Source of the DNA: Oculatella sp. LEGE 06141
Lineage (GTDB): Bacteria; Cyanobacteriota; Cyanobacteriia; Elainellales; Elainellaceae
DNA: 64,000 nt
Assembly: GCF_015207605.1 (NCBI RefSeq)
Contig: NZ_JADEWO010000021.1
Coordinates: forward strand, 34,619-98,618
Reading direction: 5' to 3'
Numbering within the stretch: position 1 is the stretch's first letter; each line of letters begins with the position of its first letter. The position numbers were made by a program, and so were the translations under genes. The notes under the pieces are model-generated. The model was given only the letters and a program-made list of their open reading frames with translations, searched no databases and was not told the DNA's origin. This document shows, piece after piece, positions 55,904 through 64,000 of the stretch.

Positions 55904-57182
55904 CTTCCACTTCGATCACGAACTCCGAACCATGTTCGAGGCAGGTTTGATAAGTTAGCTGTCCTTTGTGTAGCCCTGTAATAATTTGATAACTGGTGAA
56001 CAAACCTAATCCAACCCCTTGTCCGCCCGGTTTTGTGGTAAAAAACGGTTCAAACAAATGAGCTTCATTTTCGGGTGAAATACCGACACCATTGTCTTTA
56101 ATACTGATCTTAATTTTGTCTGAATCAGCCCTGCTAATGCTAATCCAGAGGGTTGGTTGAAATGAACGGTCGTCGGTGGAGTTCGCTTTTAACGTCACAG
56201 CATCGATCGCATTTTGCAGCAGATTGAATAACGCCTGATTAAACAAGGTTGCATGACTCCAGAATAGGGGAACTTCTTCATAGTTTTTCGCAATTGAAAT
56301 TCTGGTGTTTCCCTGATTTAAAGTGAATTGATAGCGCAGCAGCGTTAAAGCGCTCTCGACACTTTGATGAATCTGGATAGGTTTGATCCCTGATTCGTCT
56401 AATCGAGAAAACGTTTGTAATGCCTGTACTACGGAGCGGATTCTTTCTGCTCCGGTTTGAATTGAATCAATTACTTTAGTAAAATCTGATTTCAAAAAAT
56501 CTAATTCAATCTCTTCTGAAAATTTTTTGATGGGTACCGGTGCAACAGGCAACGCTTCCTGATAAAGCTGAATTAAATTAATTAACTTTTGGCTGTAATC
56601 TGATGCGGGTACTAAATTGCCCAAAATAAAGCAAAGGGGGTTATTGATTTCGTGGGAGATCCCAGCTGCAATACGACTGGAATGAATCAACTTCTCTTGT
56701 TGAACCAGGTTGGCCTGAGCTTTTTGTAAGGCCGATACCATCTCTTGCAGTTGGTCGTTTCGAGTCTGTAGCTGCTTCTGGAGTGTTTGTAGCGATAGCT
56801 GAGTTTGCACCCTTGCTAACACTTCCTCTAACTGAAACGGCTTAGTGATGTAGTCTACACCGCCCACCTGGAATGCTCTAACCTTGTCATTAACCTCATT
56901 GCCAGCACTCAGGAAAATGATAGGAATAGAGCTGGTTTTAGCATCATCTTTTAGCTGCTGGCAAACTTCGTATCCTCCCATAACGGGCATATTGATGTCT
57001 AGCAAAATTAGATCGGGTGGCAGAGCTTTGGCCGCAGTCAATGCGGCCTGTCCATTGATCGCTTTGCGAACCTGGTAGCGTTGCTCGGACAGAAACTCAG
57101 ACAAAAACCGAATGTTTTCGAGTTTATCATCAACGATCAGAATATCCGCTATAAATGCACTTATTTCTGCCTGGGTATCCAT
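55893..57182 (-). CDS. Receiver-histidine kinase, paralogue of the 51069 gene
   Basis: 429 residues. Receiver (about 10-128) with LIVDDK, LILLDINMPVMGG and ITKPFQ; coiled coil; H-box GISHEINNPLCFI; ATPase boxes FNLLQNAIDAV, IKDNGVGIS and GGQGVGLGLFTSYQ. Layout and H-box match the product of the gene at 51069, so they are paralogues. I chose the ATG at 57182 (MDTQAEIS); a TTG 5 codons upstream is possible. It probably accepts phosphate from the hybrid kinase at 57912 or its neighbour. Confidence 0.92.
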   Translation of the reverse strand: MDTQAEISAFIADILIVDDKLENIRFLSEFLSEQRYQVRKAINGQAALTAAKALPPDLILLDINMPVMGGYEVCQQLKDDAKTSSIPIIFLSAGNEVNDKVRAFQVGGVDYITKPFQLEEVLARVQTQLSLQTLQKQLQTRNDQLQEMVSALQKAQANLVQQEKLIHSSRIAAGISHEINNPLCFILGNLVPASDYSQKLINLIQLYQEALPVAPVPIKKFSEEIELDFLKSDFTKVIDSIQTGAERIRSVVQALQTFSRLDESGIKPIQIHQSVESALTLLRYQFTLNQGNTRISIAKNYEEVPLFWSHATLFNQALFNLLQNAIDAVTLKANSTDDRSFQPTLWISISRADSDKIKISIKDNGVGISPENEAHLFEPFFTTKPGGQGVGLGLFTSYQIITGLHKGQLTYQTCLEHGSEFVIEVEVRA

Positions 57183-57236
57183 TAGCTTATGTCTCAAACA
57201 GTAGGAGATTCATCTGGTTGTCTGCAATTGGACTGT

Positions 57237-57860
57237 TCATGATGGGCGATCGCAACTTAAATAAAATGCGGCCAGCCGATCAACTGAATCCATTTCCTGG
57301 CTCGTTAGTTCATCCCAAAGTCGCTTCATGAAAACCATCTGGTTGGGTAACTGAGCCAGCGGATCACAGCGTGACTCTGATGGAAGCTGAGCCTGATCGA
57401 GCAGGTGGGTCTGGCTTTGCAAACCGGCAGTAAGCTGTTGGATCATTTGGTGAGCGGTGATGATAGTCACTTGATGACGAACACGTGCAAGCACCTCATC
57501 CACTTGAAATGGCTTGGTAATGTAATCGGTTCCTCCCACCTTGAACGCTAAGGACTTGGTCGCTGCATCATCGTCTGCACTCAAAAAAATAATAGGAATA
57601 TGGGCAGTTTCAGGGCTGGATTTAAGCTGTTGGCAAACTTCATAGCCATTTATGTCTGGCATCTGAATATCCAACAAGATCAGGCTGGGTGGTAAAGCAT
57701 GAATGGCAGTCAGCGCCATTCTAGTACTGGTTGCTTTGCGAGTACAATAGCCATGAGACTCTAATAAACTGGACAAGAGTCGGATGTTTTCTGGAACATC
57801 ATCCACAATTAAAATGTCTACTTGATTTTCCACTGGATAGTTCACTGGATGTTGTGGCAA
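57237..57860 (-). CDS. Receiver protein with truncated GGDEF start
   Basis: 207 residues. The receiver (about 12-130) is intact: LIVDDV, LILLDIQMPDING, FLSADDD and ITKPFQ. After a short coil comes DPLAQLPNQMVFMKRLWDEL ... AAFYLSCDRPS, which matches the first ~40 residues of a GGDEF diguanylate-cyclase domain (DPLTGLPNR...LxLDLDxFK) and then stops. The GGEEF active-site loop is lost, so no cyclic-di-GMP is made. Either a truncation has occurred or the remnant is kept as a linker. It lies 51 bp from the ethylene-type kinase gene and is probably co-transcribed. Confidence 0.9.
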   Translation of the reverse strand: MPQHPVNYPVENQVDILIVDDVPENIRLLSSLLESHGYCTRKATSTRMALTAIHALPPSLILLDIQMPDINGYEVCQQLKSSPETAHIPIIFLSADDDAATKSLAFKVGGTDYITKPFQVDEVLARVRHQVTIITAHQMIQQLTAGLQSQTHLLDQAQLPSESRCDPLAQLPNQMVFMKRLWDELTSQEMDSVDRLAAFYLSCDRPS

Positions 57861-57911
57861 ATATTCGGGTAGTTGCCCATCATAGAATTTTAACGAGAGC
57901 CTAAACGGAGC

Positions 57912-60900
57912 CTAAACAGTCTCTGAATCGGCTGGTTGAGTGATCTGCATCAACTGGTCAAACTGGTAGCGTTCCACCAATTGGGTTAATGCGTCAATGA
58001 GTGAAGCATACTCAGAGGGAATTTGAGCAATGAGTTTAAAGCTAGCCAAATCATTACCCTGTGCGGCAGCATAGCGTAATTGGGCAACCCACTCGGTTGG
58101 CATAACTAACAAATCTGCTGCACTGAGGCCAGTACCCGCCTGGGGTGTTAATGAATTGCCGCTACCATCCTGGGTTGAAGCGGCTGTATAAAGGTATTGC
58201 ACGCCTAACTGATTGGCCAAGGTTTCCAGCAATTTTTCTCGGCGAAACGGTTTGCTGATGAAGTCATCGCAGCCAGCGCTCAAGGAGGCTTGTCGCTGTT
58301 TGGCAAAGGCACTCGCTGTCAGGGCAACGATCTTGGTGTGGAAGACGGATCGGACTGTGGCCTCCTGGTTGCGGATGTATCGAGTTGCTTCATAGCCATT
58401 GATAATTGGCATATGCATGTCCATAAAGATCAGATGGGGCTGCCACTGCTGCCACAGGGCGATCGCCACCTGACCATTTTCGGCCTCCTGCACATTGAAC
58501 CCCACGTTGCTCAGCAATTTGCTCAGTAGCAATCGATTAGCAGGGCTATCTTCTGCAATGAGAATGCGGTAGTTGGGTTGTCCGGGTGCGAGGGCAACAA
58601 CACTACTACCCTGCAACGGAGCCGCAAGCGGCACCGCTTCAGCCACATCAACCTCTATATGAAACATAAAACAACTGCCACTGCCAAGTTCACTACGAAC
58701 CGTAATTTCGCCTCCCATCAATTGCACAAAGCATTGACTGATTCGTAAGCCCAACCCGGTGCCTTCTCGCGAGTTCTGTCCGGCTCGGGTTTGTTGAAAG
58801 GCTTCAAATAAACTGGTTAGTTCTTCATCTGCGATTCCTGGCCCGGTATCTTTGACGGCAAAGAAAAGGGGACGACGCGTCGATGACGAGGAAGACTGAC
58901 CAAAGGATGCGGCGATCGCCGTACCTCTCATTTCTGCAACTGGTTCGCTGCCAATCTGAAGCGTAACACTGCCCTTCTCGGTAAACTTAATGGCATTGCC
59001 CAGCAAATTAATTAAAACCTGGCGCAGTTTGTTTTCATCGGTCTTGATGTACTGTGGTACGGTTTCTCCACACTCAAAATTGAACCATATCCCTTTCGAT
59101 TGTGCCTTGAGTTGCAGCATTGATTCCAACCCATGCAACAACTGATGCAGGTCAAACTCTGCTTCGTATAAAGCGGTTCGGCCTGCCTCAATTTTGGACA
59201 TCTCCAACACATCATTAATCAACCCCAGCAAATGTTCGCCACTCTGGTTGATGATGTCAATATAACGTTGATGATTGGAGGTAAGGGAGGGATCGCGCTG
59301 CATTAATTGGGTAAACCCCAGAATGGCATTGAGCGGTGTCCGGAGTTCATGGCTCATGTTGGTGAGAAACTCGCTTTTGGCTCGATTCGCAGCATCAGCA
59401 GCTTCCTTCGCCTGGTGCAGTTCTTCGGCCTGGTGTTGAGTTTGGGCAAACAGTTCTGCTTGTTGCACCGCAACCCCAAGCTGATTGCCAATTTGGTTGA
59501 CAATTCGGACTTCCGATTCTTGCCACTGACGAGGCCCATCATTCTGATACACTGCCAACAGTCCCCAGAGCTGGGTACCACAAAAAATGGGGGCAATGAT
59601 ATAAGCCCGCGCCTGTAATTCTGCCAACAGGTCGAGATAGCAAGGCGTGAACCCAGCCTGGTAAATATCGGCAACACAGAAATGGCTATTGGTCTGGTCT
59701 AAGTTTCCCTGACTGCTTTGCAGGTACGTGTCACACAACAGCATATCTGTACTGCTGAGACAGGTCGTAACACAACCCGATTGATCGACCGCAACGCGGG
59801 TCAGTTCAGGATCGTTGACTCGCGCAGGAATCAGGCTGTTCCACGGCTCTGCCACCGATTCAGACACGACTTCTCCACTCCAATCAGGGTTGAAGCGGTA
59901 GATCAAGACCCGATCGCACGCAACCGCCTGCCGTAACTCTGCCGTTGTGGCGCTGAAAATTGATTCCAGGTTCAGGCTCTGGCGCATTTGCAGGATCACG
60001 CGGGTCACGGCCTTTTCTCGGTCTGCCATGACCCGCAGCGCCACTTCGGCAGCAATTCGCTCACTAATTTCCGTTTCTAGCGCGGCATTAGTGGTTACCA
60101 GTTCGGCAGTGCGCTCCTCTACACGAAATTCCAAATCTTCATAAGCCCGACGTTTATCTTCTTCAGCCCATTTGCGCTGCAACTCGGTAGCAGCTCGTGC
60201 CGCAAAGACGCTCAAGAGTGCCTGGGTGCGATCGTCCGCCAACAACGGCTTCATATCGATCACGCAGAGGTTGCCGATTACTTCCTGGTTCACATCCAGC
60301 AGGGGCACCCCAACATAGCTCTCTGCCTCCAACCGCTGTAGCAACGGAATACCGGGAAAGGACTGCTGGAGGTTGTTGGGATAGGTACATACCTGTTTAC
60401 TTCCTACAACCACCTTACAGGGCGTGTTCGCCAAATCATATTCAATGTTGTCTACCAACCGACCGTCATACCACAAGGCAAGGCTACGCAACGCTTCTAT
60501 CGAGCTGTCAACCGTTTCAAGCACAATCACGCAAGCCACATCAAGGGCAGTTGCCAGTTTTTGTACCAGTGCCGGAAAAAAATCTTTTCCCGTTACAGAA
60601 GCTGTTCCAGCAACGATCATTTGCAGGGTTTCTTCGGTTCGCTGTCGCTCGACAACTTGCTTTGCTAGTTCCCGGTTAATCGCTTCTAGCTGCTCTGGAG
60701 TTCGCAGGGCTAGAAACTGCGGCAGTAGCTCAACCAGACGTAGAGCGGTATAACATGATACTAAAGCGGTGATGGCTTGCTCCAGTCCCGACAGCCAGTA
60801 GTTTGGATGCCAGAGCGTCCAAATATCTAGCAAATGCCCTGTCCCACAGAGAATAATAAATGCGCTAAACAGCACAAATACGTTTGAAAAGGGGATATCG

Positions 60901-61073
60901 CTTCGTTTGCGGACGAAGTAGAGGAGCATGGCCGGGATGGAAAAGTAGGCGATCGCAATCAATGCATCGCTCACCAGATGCAATCCCACCAACGGCGACT
61001 GCCACAGGTAGCAGTGTCCGTGAGGAATATAATAAGTTGACAAGTGAACGTATTGAAATAACTCCAGCATCAT
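57912..61073 (-). CDS. Ethylene-receptor-like hybrid histidine kinase with GAF/bilin-type GAF domains
   Basis: 1053 residues. Three N-terminal helices form an ETR1-type ethylene-binding domain with all known ligand-site residues: D36, Y43, I46 and P47 in [14 protein letters not shown]73, C76 and H80 in [13 protein letters not shown] domain (about 155-310) and coiled coil follow. A second GAF (about 360-540) is of the phytochrome/cyanobacteriochrome type, with [15 protein letters not shown] placing a cysteine (C478) at the canonical bilin-attachment position; the usual following histidine is tyrosine, and the second DXCF cysteine is absent. HisKA ([14 protein letters not shown]), ATPase ([32 protein letters not shown]) and receiver (about 835-960; [15 protein letters not shown]) finish it, plus a helical tail. 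It resembles Synechocystis Slr1212 (UirS/SynEtr1), which senses light and ethylene. Confidence 0.93.
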   Translation of the reverse strand: MMLELFQYVHLSTYYIPHGHCYLWQSPLVGLHLVSDALIAIAYFSIPAMLLYFVRKRSDIPFSNVFVLFSAFIILCGTGHLLDIWTLWHPNYWLSGLEQAITALVSCYTALRLVELLPQFLALRTPEQLEAINRELAKQVVERQRTEETLQMIVAGTASVTGKDFFPALVQKLATALDVACVIVLETVDSSIEALRSLALWYDGRLVDNIEYDLANTPCKVVVGSKQVCTYPNNLQQSFPGIPLLQRLEAESYVGVPLLDVNQEVIGNLCVIDMKPLLADDRTQALLSVFAARAATELQRKWAEEDKRRAYEDLEFRVEERTAELVTTNAALETEISERIAAEVALRVMADREKAVTRVILQMRQSLNLESIFSATTAELRQAVACDRVLIYRFNPDWSGEVVSESVAEPWNSLIPARVNDPELTRVAVDQSGCVTTCLSSTDMLLCDTYLQSSQGNLDQTNSHFCVADIYQAGFTPCYLDLLAELQARAYIIAPIFCGTQLWGLLAVYQNDGPRQWQESEVRIVNQIGNQLGVAVQQAELFAQTQHQAEELHQAKEAADAANRAKSEFLTNMSHELRTPLNAILGFTQLMQRDPSLTSNHQRYIDIINQSGEHLLGLINDVLEMSKIEAGRTALYEAEFDLHQLLHGLESMLQLKAQSKGIWFNFECGETVPQYIKTDENKLRQVLINLLGNAIKFTEKGSVTLQIGSEPVAEMRGTAIAASFGQSSSSSTRRPLFFAVKDTGPGIADEELTSLFEAFQQTRAGQNSREGTGLGLRISQCFVQLMGGEITVRSELGSGSCFMFHIEVDVAEAVPLAAPLQGSSVVALAPGQPNYRILIAEDSPANRLLLSKLLSNVGFNVQEAENGQVAIALWQQWQPHLIFMDMHMPIINGYEATRYIRNQEATVRSVFHTKIVALTASAFAKQRQASLSAGCDDFISKPFRREKLLETLANQLGVQYLYTAASTQDGSGNSLTPQAGTGLSAADLLVMPTEWVAQLRYAAAQGNDLASFKLIAQIPSEYASLIDALTQLVERYQFDQLMQITQPADSETV

Positions 61074-62042
61074 TCTCCTTTAGCTGCTCTAACCCAATGT
61101 TAGAAGTAGCGCAAGTTGTCAGGTCGGTATAGATAGATTCAACTTCAATGTTTGAACGAAAGCGGTAATCAGCACAACTCATTCTGTTGTAACTGTTTAT
61201 TACTATTTTGGTCATCAGTTGAACAGCAGAAAATAACGGTGAAAACCTTTACGTTCAGCGACTTGCTTATGTGCATTCTTTCACATTGGAGATGCTCCAG
61301 CACAACTGTTCCCTTGAAGAGAAAACTGATACAGGAGAATATTCAACTACCGTGGCACAGCAGAAAAACAACAGTCGAGGTAGATGTTGCCTGATAGGAA
61401 CGGATCACTATTCAACTCGATGCACCAGGATTAGCAGAGTCGATATAACTCTAAAAAATATACTATGCAAATAAAAAACACGACCTCGACAACCGCGCAA
61501 CAGTACTGATTCCAATTGTTACATTGGAAGCCCTAAACGACCACCCAAAAGAAATGGCACGCCAGCAACGTTAACCCACCAATACTCTATCCGGCGATAG
61601 AGGACATTGCGGTTGAAAGTATCCAAAGACAGAAAAGAGCCTGAATGATGCTCAAACTCCATTCTGTCCTGCCCCAGGTGCAACATTTTGCAGAAGTGAA
61701 GTTTTGCACCTGCATTGGCTTGCAAGCACCCAAAATCGAAGGATGAAACCTAATGTAGACGGCTTGCTGCTGTGCCAACACCTGCTGACAGAAAGTACTG
61801 ACAGAAAGTTGCAGATTGCATAGGTTTAGAACGTTGAGTTTCCAAGCATAGCAACAGCGATCGCTATTGCGGCAACTAGCAACCCAGTCCCACAGACGTA
61901 CAACAGGCTAGCTTAGACCAACTTAGACCAACGGAGGTACTGCACGGTACCCCATAAACGTGGGATAGTGATAGGGCTTCACGCATTCATGCCGTGAAAT
62001 TGAGCGATTGGCTCAATGCCCACCACCCCAGGAGGAAACCAC
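61074..62042. other. Long divergent intergenic region
   Basis: About 970 bp between the ethylene-type kinase and thioredoxin genes. It holds short tandem duplications (CTGACAGAAAGT at 61787-61812; CTTAGACCAA near 61913-61932) and a hairpin TTCACG/CGTGAA at 61979-61999 in the thioredoxin leader. No gene is supported; an open frame at 61519-61781 has no recognisable product. It may hide a regulatory RNA or decayed gene. Confidence 0.5.
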
Positions 62043-62363
62043 ATGGGAACCGCCGCTTACGTCCAAGAGAATGAATTTGATGGTCTTTTATCCGACGAAA
62101 CGATTGTTGTAGTTGATTGCACCGCTAGTTGGTGTGGCCCCTGCCGCAAAATTGCGCCGTTAATTGACCAGTTGGCTGAAGAATACGATGGTCGCGCTAA
62201 AGTCGTCAAGCTCGATTTAGACCAAAACAGAGCGATCGCCACTAAGTATTCAGTTCGCAGTATTCCTGCCGTTATGATTTTCAAGAATGGCGAATTGGTT
62301 GAGAATCTAGTCGGTGTTGCACCGTATGAAACTTTCACCAATGCACTTGAGAAGCACCTTTAA
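62043..62363 (+). CDS. trxA: Thioredoxin
   Basis: 106 residues from the ATG at 62043, which follows GGAGG (62031-62035). The active site is WCGPCRK, preceded by VVVDCTAS and followed by the cis-proline in IPAVMIF; all are canonical. It reduces disulfides in the cytosol, fed by thioredoxin reductase. It looks like an m- or y-type cyanobacterial thioredoxin; the exact class is not decided. A hairpin terminator follows. Confidence 0.95.
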   Translation: MGTAAYVQENEFDGLLSDETIVVVDCTASWCGPCRKIAPLIDQLAEEYDGRAKVVKLDLDQNRAIATKYSVRSIPAVMIFKNGELVENLVGVAPYETFTNALEKHL

Positions 62364-62378
62364 TTAGAAACAAAGGAA

Positions 62379-62411
62379 TTTAGGGAGATCGAAACCGTTT
62401 TCCTCCCTAAA
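62379..62411 (+). terminator. Hairpin after thioredoxin gene
   Basis: TTTAGGGAG / CTCCCTAAA, perfect 9-bp arms with a 15-nt loop, 16 bp after the stop codon. A short T-containing tract is in the loop, but no U-run follows the stem. Confidence 0.55.
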
Positions 62412-62600
62412 CCCAAAACCTCAAAACCATCTTCTGAAGGCTACCGTTGTCATTGAACGTGTGTCGTATAGCAATGTCCTGTGCCCTGTTCTATTAAACC
62501 CTTGCAATAGCGCTTCAATGAAGGATTGGGGTAAAGCATTGATCGGCAGTTACATTGTAGTAGCCAGACATCGTCAGGTGCATCAATTGCTCCTCTAGTT

Positions 62601-63416
62601 CTATGTACGTCTTTTGTATCGACTTTGCAGTAGCGCAAGCATCAACAGGATCAGAAGGATGATAGGGAGAGCAGCTTTAAAACCTGCCACTACTGATGTA
62701 TAAAGACGAGGAGAAAGGAGACAGGAAAATACATCCGGATCTAGCTCTCCACAAACTAGAATCTTTAAAAGCCAATTTCCTGGAAAAGGGCAGAACAGTG
62801 AAAATAAAGCAACACTAATCCAGCCCGTTTTTTTAGACACTAAAATAGCTGCGAGAAGTCGATTGGGTTGATTGGAAGTATTGGAAGTATTGGAAGTAAT
62901 AATACTGTGCGGGATTTGCCTGGCACTTGATTCTTCTCTGTCTATCGCGCTTTTCTGGTCATACCATTGAGCCATGCTTTGACCTGCCAACGCTCCTGTC
63001 CATCCAGCAACCACAGATGCCAGCACGGAACTAAAACCGATGAAGACCGCTGTACCAGGGGTCATTGCTTTGGAGGAAAAATACCAAGGCCCAAAGATGG
63101 CCGCCCCTGCTCCCGCTGTAGAAGCACTCATAAGTGTCACTATCACATGATAAAGACGAACATCTTTTAATGGGTAAAAGAACAAACACGTTATGGCACC
63201 CAACAATAACCCGTTAACCAGCCCCAAGCCTAGCCCCAAGCCAGCACCAACGGTTCCTGTCCAAATGAAAACAAGAAGAGTACAGCCGAAAAGACCACCC
63301 AGTAAGCTTCCCGAAATCAGCCCTATTATCCCACTTTGCAAGATGATGTACGTTGCGAGTTGCAGCCTTGGGAGTGGTCTTTGGCTCTTCGGGTTAGATT
63401 CGTTATGAGTAGACAT
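62601..63416 (-). CDS. Hypothetical polytopic membrane protein
   Basis: 271 residues. About four glycine-rich hydrophobic helices in the N-terminal 145 (GLISGSLLGGLFGC, GAGLGLGLGLVNGLLLG, ASVVAGWTGALAGQSM), a polar central loop, and two more helices near the C-terminus. The loop contains SNTSNTSNQ, encoded by tandem TTGGAAGTA units (minus strand) at about 62872-62900, which could vary in number by slippage. No domain is recognised. Confidence 0.7.
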   Translation of the reverse strand: MSTHNESNPKSQRPLPRLQLATYIILQSGIIGLISGSLLGGLFGCTLLVFIWTGTVGAGLGLGLGLVNGLLLGAITCLFFYPLKDVRLYHVIVTLMSASTAGAGAAIFGPWYFSSKAMTPGTAVFIGFSSVLASVVAGWTGALAGQSMAQWYDQKSAIDREESSARQIPHSIITSNTSNTSNQPNRLLAAILVSKKTGWISVALFSLFCPFPGNWLLKILVCGELDPDVFSCLLSPRLYTSVVAGFKAALPIILLILLMLALLQSRYKRRT

Positions 63417-63633
63417 TGCTTAAGCTTCATGCCGTGCATGTAGAATTTGGAAGGTTCACGATTTGAGCGCTACCTATTCATGCAAGCAGTAGCTTGCTGT
63501 CATACGATTCTGTAGAAGTAACACGGCCACAGGATAGTTTCTAAGCAACGCCATGCGGCAGTACGGATTAATCGCCCCATTTTTGGGAATTCTAGAGGTG
63601 ATTCTAGCAAACTAGAACCCTCCCCTGGACGAC

Positions 63634-64000
63634 ATGCTATCGACAGCCAACGCCTGCTCTATCCCATCACCTCACCTCTCCGGCTACTCCATCGTGGAGC
63701 AACTGTACATCGGTGCGCGAACGATCGTTTATCGAGCCGTGCAAACCTCCACCCAGGATTCGGTCATCATCAAACTGCTGCAACAAGACCATCCCAGCTT
63801 CAACGACTTGTTACAGTTCCGCAACCAATACACAATCACCAAACACCTCAACCTTCCCGGCATCGTTCGACCGCACAGCCTGGAGGTCTGTGGTCACAGT
63901 TATGCCCTGGTGATGGAAGACACCGGAGGGGTTTCCCTGAACCACTACCTCCAAACCCATCCGCTCGGCTTACACGACATCCTGGCGATCGCCATCCAAC
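63634..64000 (+). CDS. N-terminus of a large Ser/Thr kinase (AAA/HK multi-domain type), cut by window end
   Basis: The frame is open from the ATG at 63634 to the last base (122 codons). It reads SGYSIVEQLYIGARTIVYRA (glycine-loop region), VIIKLLQQDHPSF (invariant lysine), IVRPHSLEVCGHSYALVMED and GGVSLNHYLQTHPL (hinge). This start is typical of the very long cyanobacterial proteins that join a kinase domain to an AAA ATPase, GAF and histidine kinase; the remainder lies outside the window, so that part is inference. Confidence 0.8.
   Translation, partial: MLSTANACSIPSPHLSGYSIVEQLYIGARTIVYRAVQTSTQDSVIIKLLQQDHPSFNDLLQFRNQYTITKHLNLPGIVRPHSLEVCGHSYALVMEDTGGVSLNHYLQTHPLGLHDILAIAIQ

Noticed and set aside
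57912..58110. Hpt phosphotransfer domain at the C-terminus of the ethylene-type kinase
   Set aside because: The helical tail is a common extension, but no HxxKG histidine motif is present.
61519..61781. Minus-strand frames of 64-68 codons in the intergenic gap
   Set aside because: No recognisable motif or start signal. Possible gene decay, but not enough to call.

Overview
The window is cyanobacterial. HIP1-type octamers (GCGATCGC and the core GCGATCG/CGATCGC) recur through coding and non-coding DNA, and the gene content fits a morphologically complex cyanobacterium: WD40 Ser/Thr kinases, multi-domain hybrid histidine kinases, RTX and pre-peptidase C-terminal proteins, a GlcP-like glucose porter, and an ethylene-receptor-like kinase with a phytochrome-type GAF. 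I cannot name genus or species. No rRNA, tRNA, CRISPR array or complete insertion sequence was seen.

Layout. 1-4.8 kb (minus): a WD40 Ser/Thr kinase, a membrane-anchored WD40 protein and an RTX repeat protein. 5.6-11.6 kb (plus): a run of six genes. It starts with a NapH/CcoG-like Fe-S membrane protein and an FHA-FAD/NAD-[2Fe-2S] reductase, followed by a pre-peptidase-type surface protein, a VOC-like protein, a parvulin-type isomerase and a small protein. 11.7-23.7 kb: an MFS carrier, a 14-blade WD40 STAND ATPase, a secreted helical-repeat protein and a very large polytopic membrane protein. 24.4-33 kb (minus): a copper amine oxidase, a lone receiver protein, a secreted protein made of short repeats, a DUF1772 protein, a catalase-like protein and GlcP. 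33-34.3 kb is a gene-poor, repeat-bearing stretch with a possible 35-residue membrane peptide.

34.3-50.7 kb: a substrate-binding lipoprotein paired with a histidine kinase, a broken IS1-type transposase, a class D beta-lactamase next to an AAC(6')-like acetyltransferase, a cupin between direct repeats, an M1 peptidase with a DUF4114 tail, a pyruvate-formate-lyase-activase relic, a DUF4212/SSS symporter pair, a DHA2 exporter and a Calx-beta/RTX protein. 51-61 kb (minus): a signalling block of five two-component genes, interrupted by an IS66 relic and headed by the ethylene/bilin-type hybrid kinase. 62-64 kb: thioredoxin, a membrane protein and the start of a large Ser/Thr kinase.

How parts may work together. 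The most coherent unit is the Fe-S membrane protein plus FHA-reductase pair. The reductase could pass electrons from NAD(P)H via FAD and [2Fe-2S] to the membrane partner. The partner's disordered tail carries two acidic-flanked Thr-Val-x-Arg motifs that might be phosphorylated and bound by the FHA domain, perhaps by a kinase like the one encoded nearby; this is inference. The second is the 51-61 kb phosphorelay block. Non-coding DNA carries a four-copy element of about 90 bp with TTACAGC/GCTGTAA ends, a 128-bp element with 13-bp inverted ends, and several diverged direct repeats. With four broken genes and one truncated domain, they suggest a genome shaped by small mobile repeats and decay.
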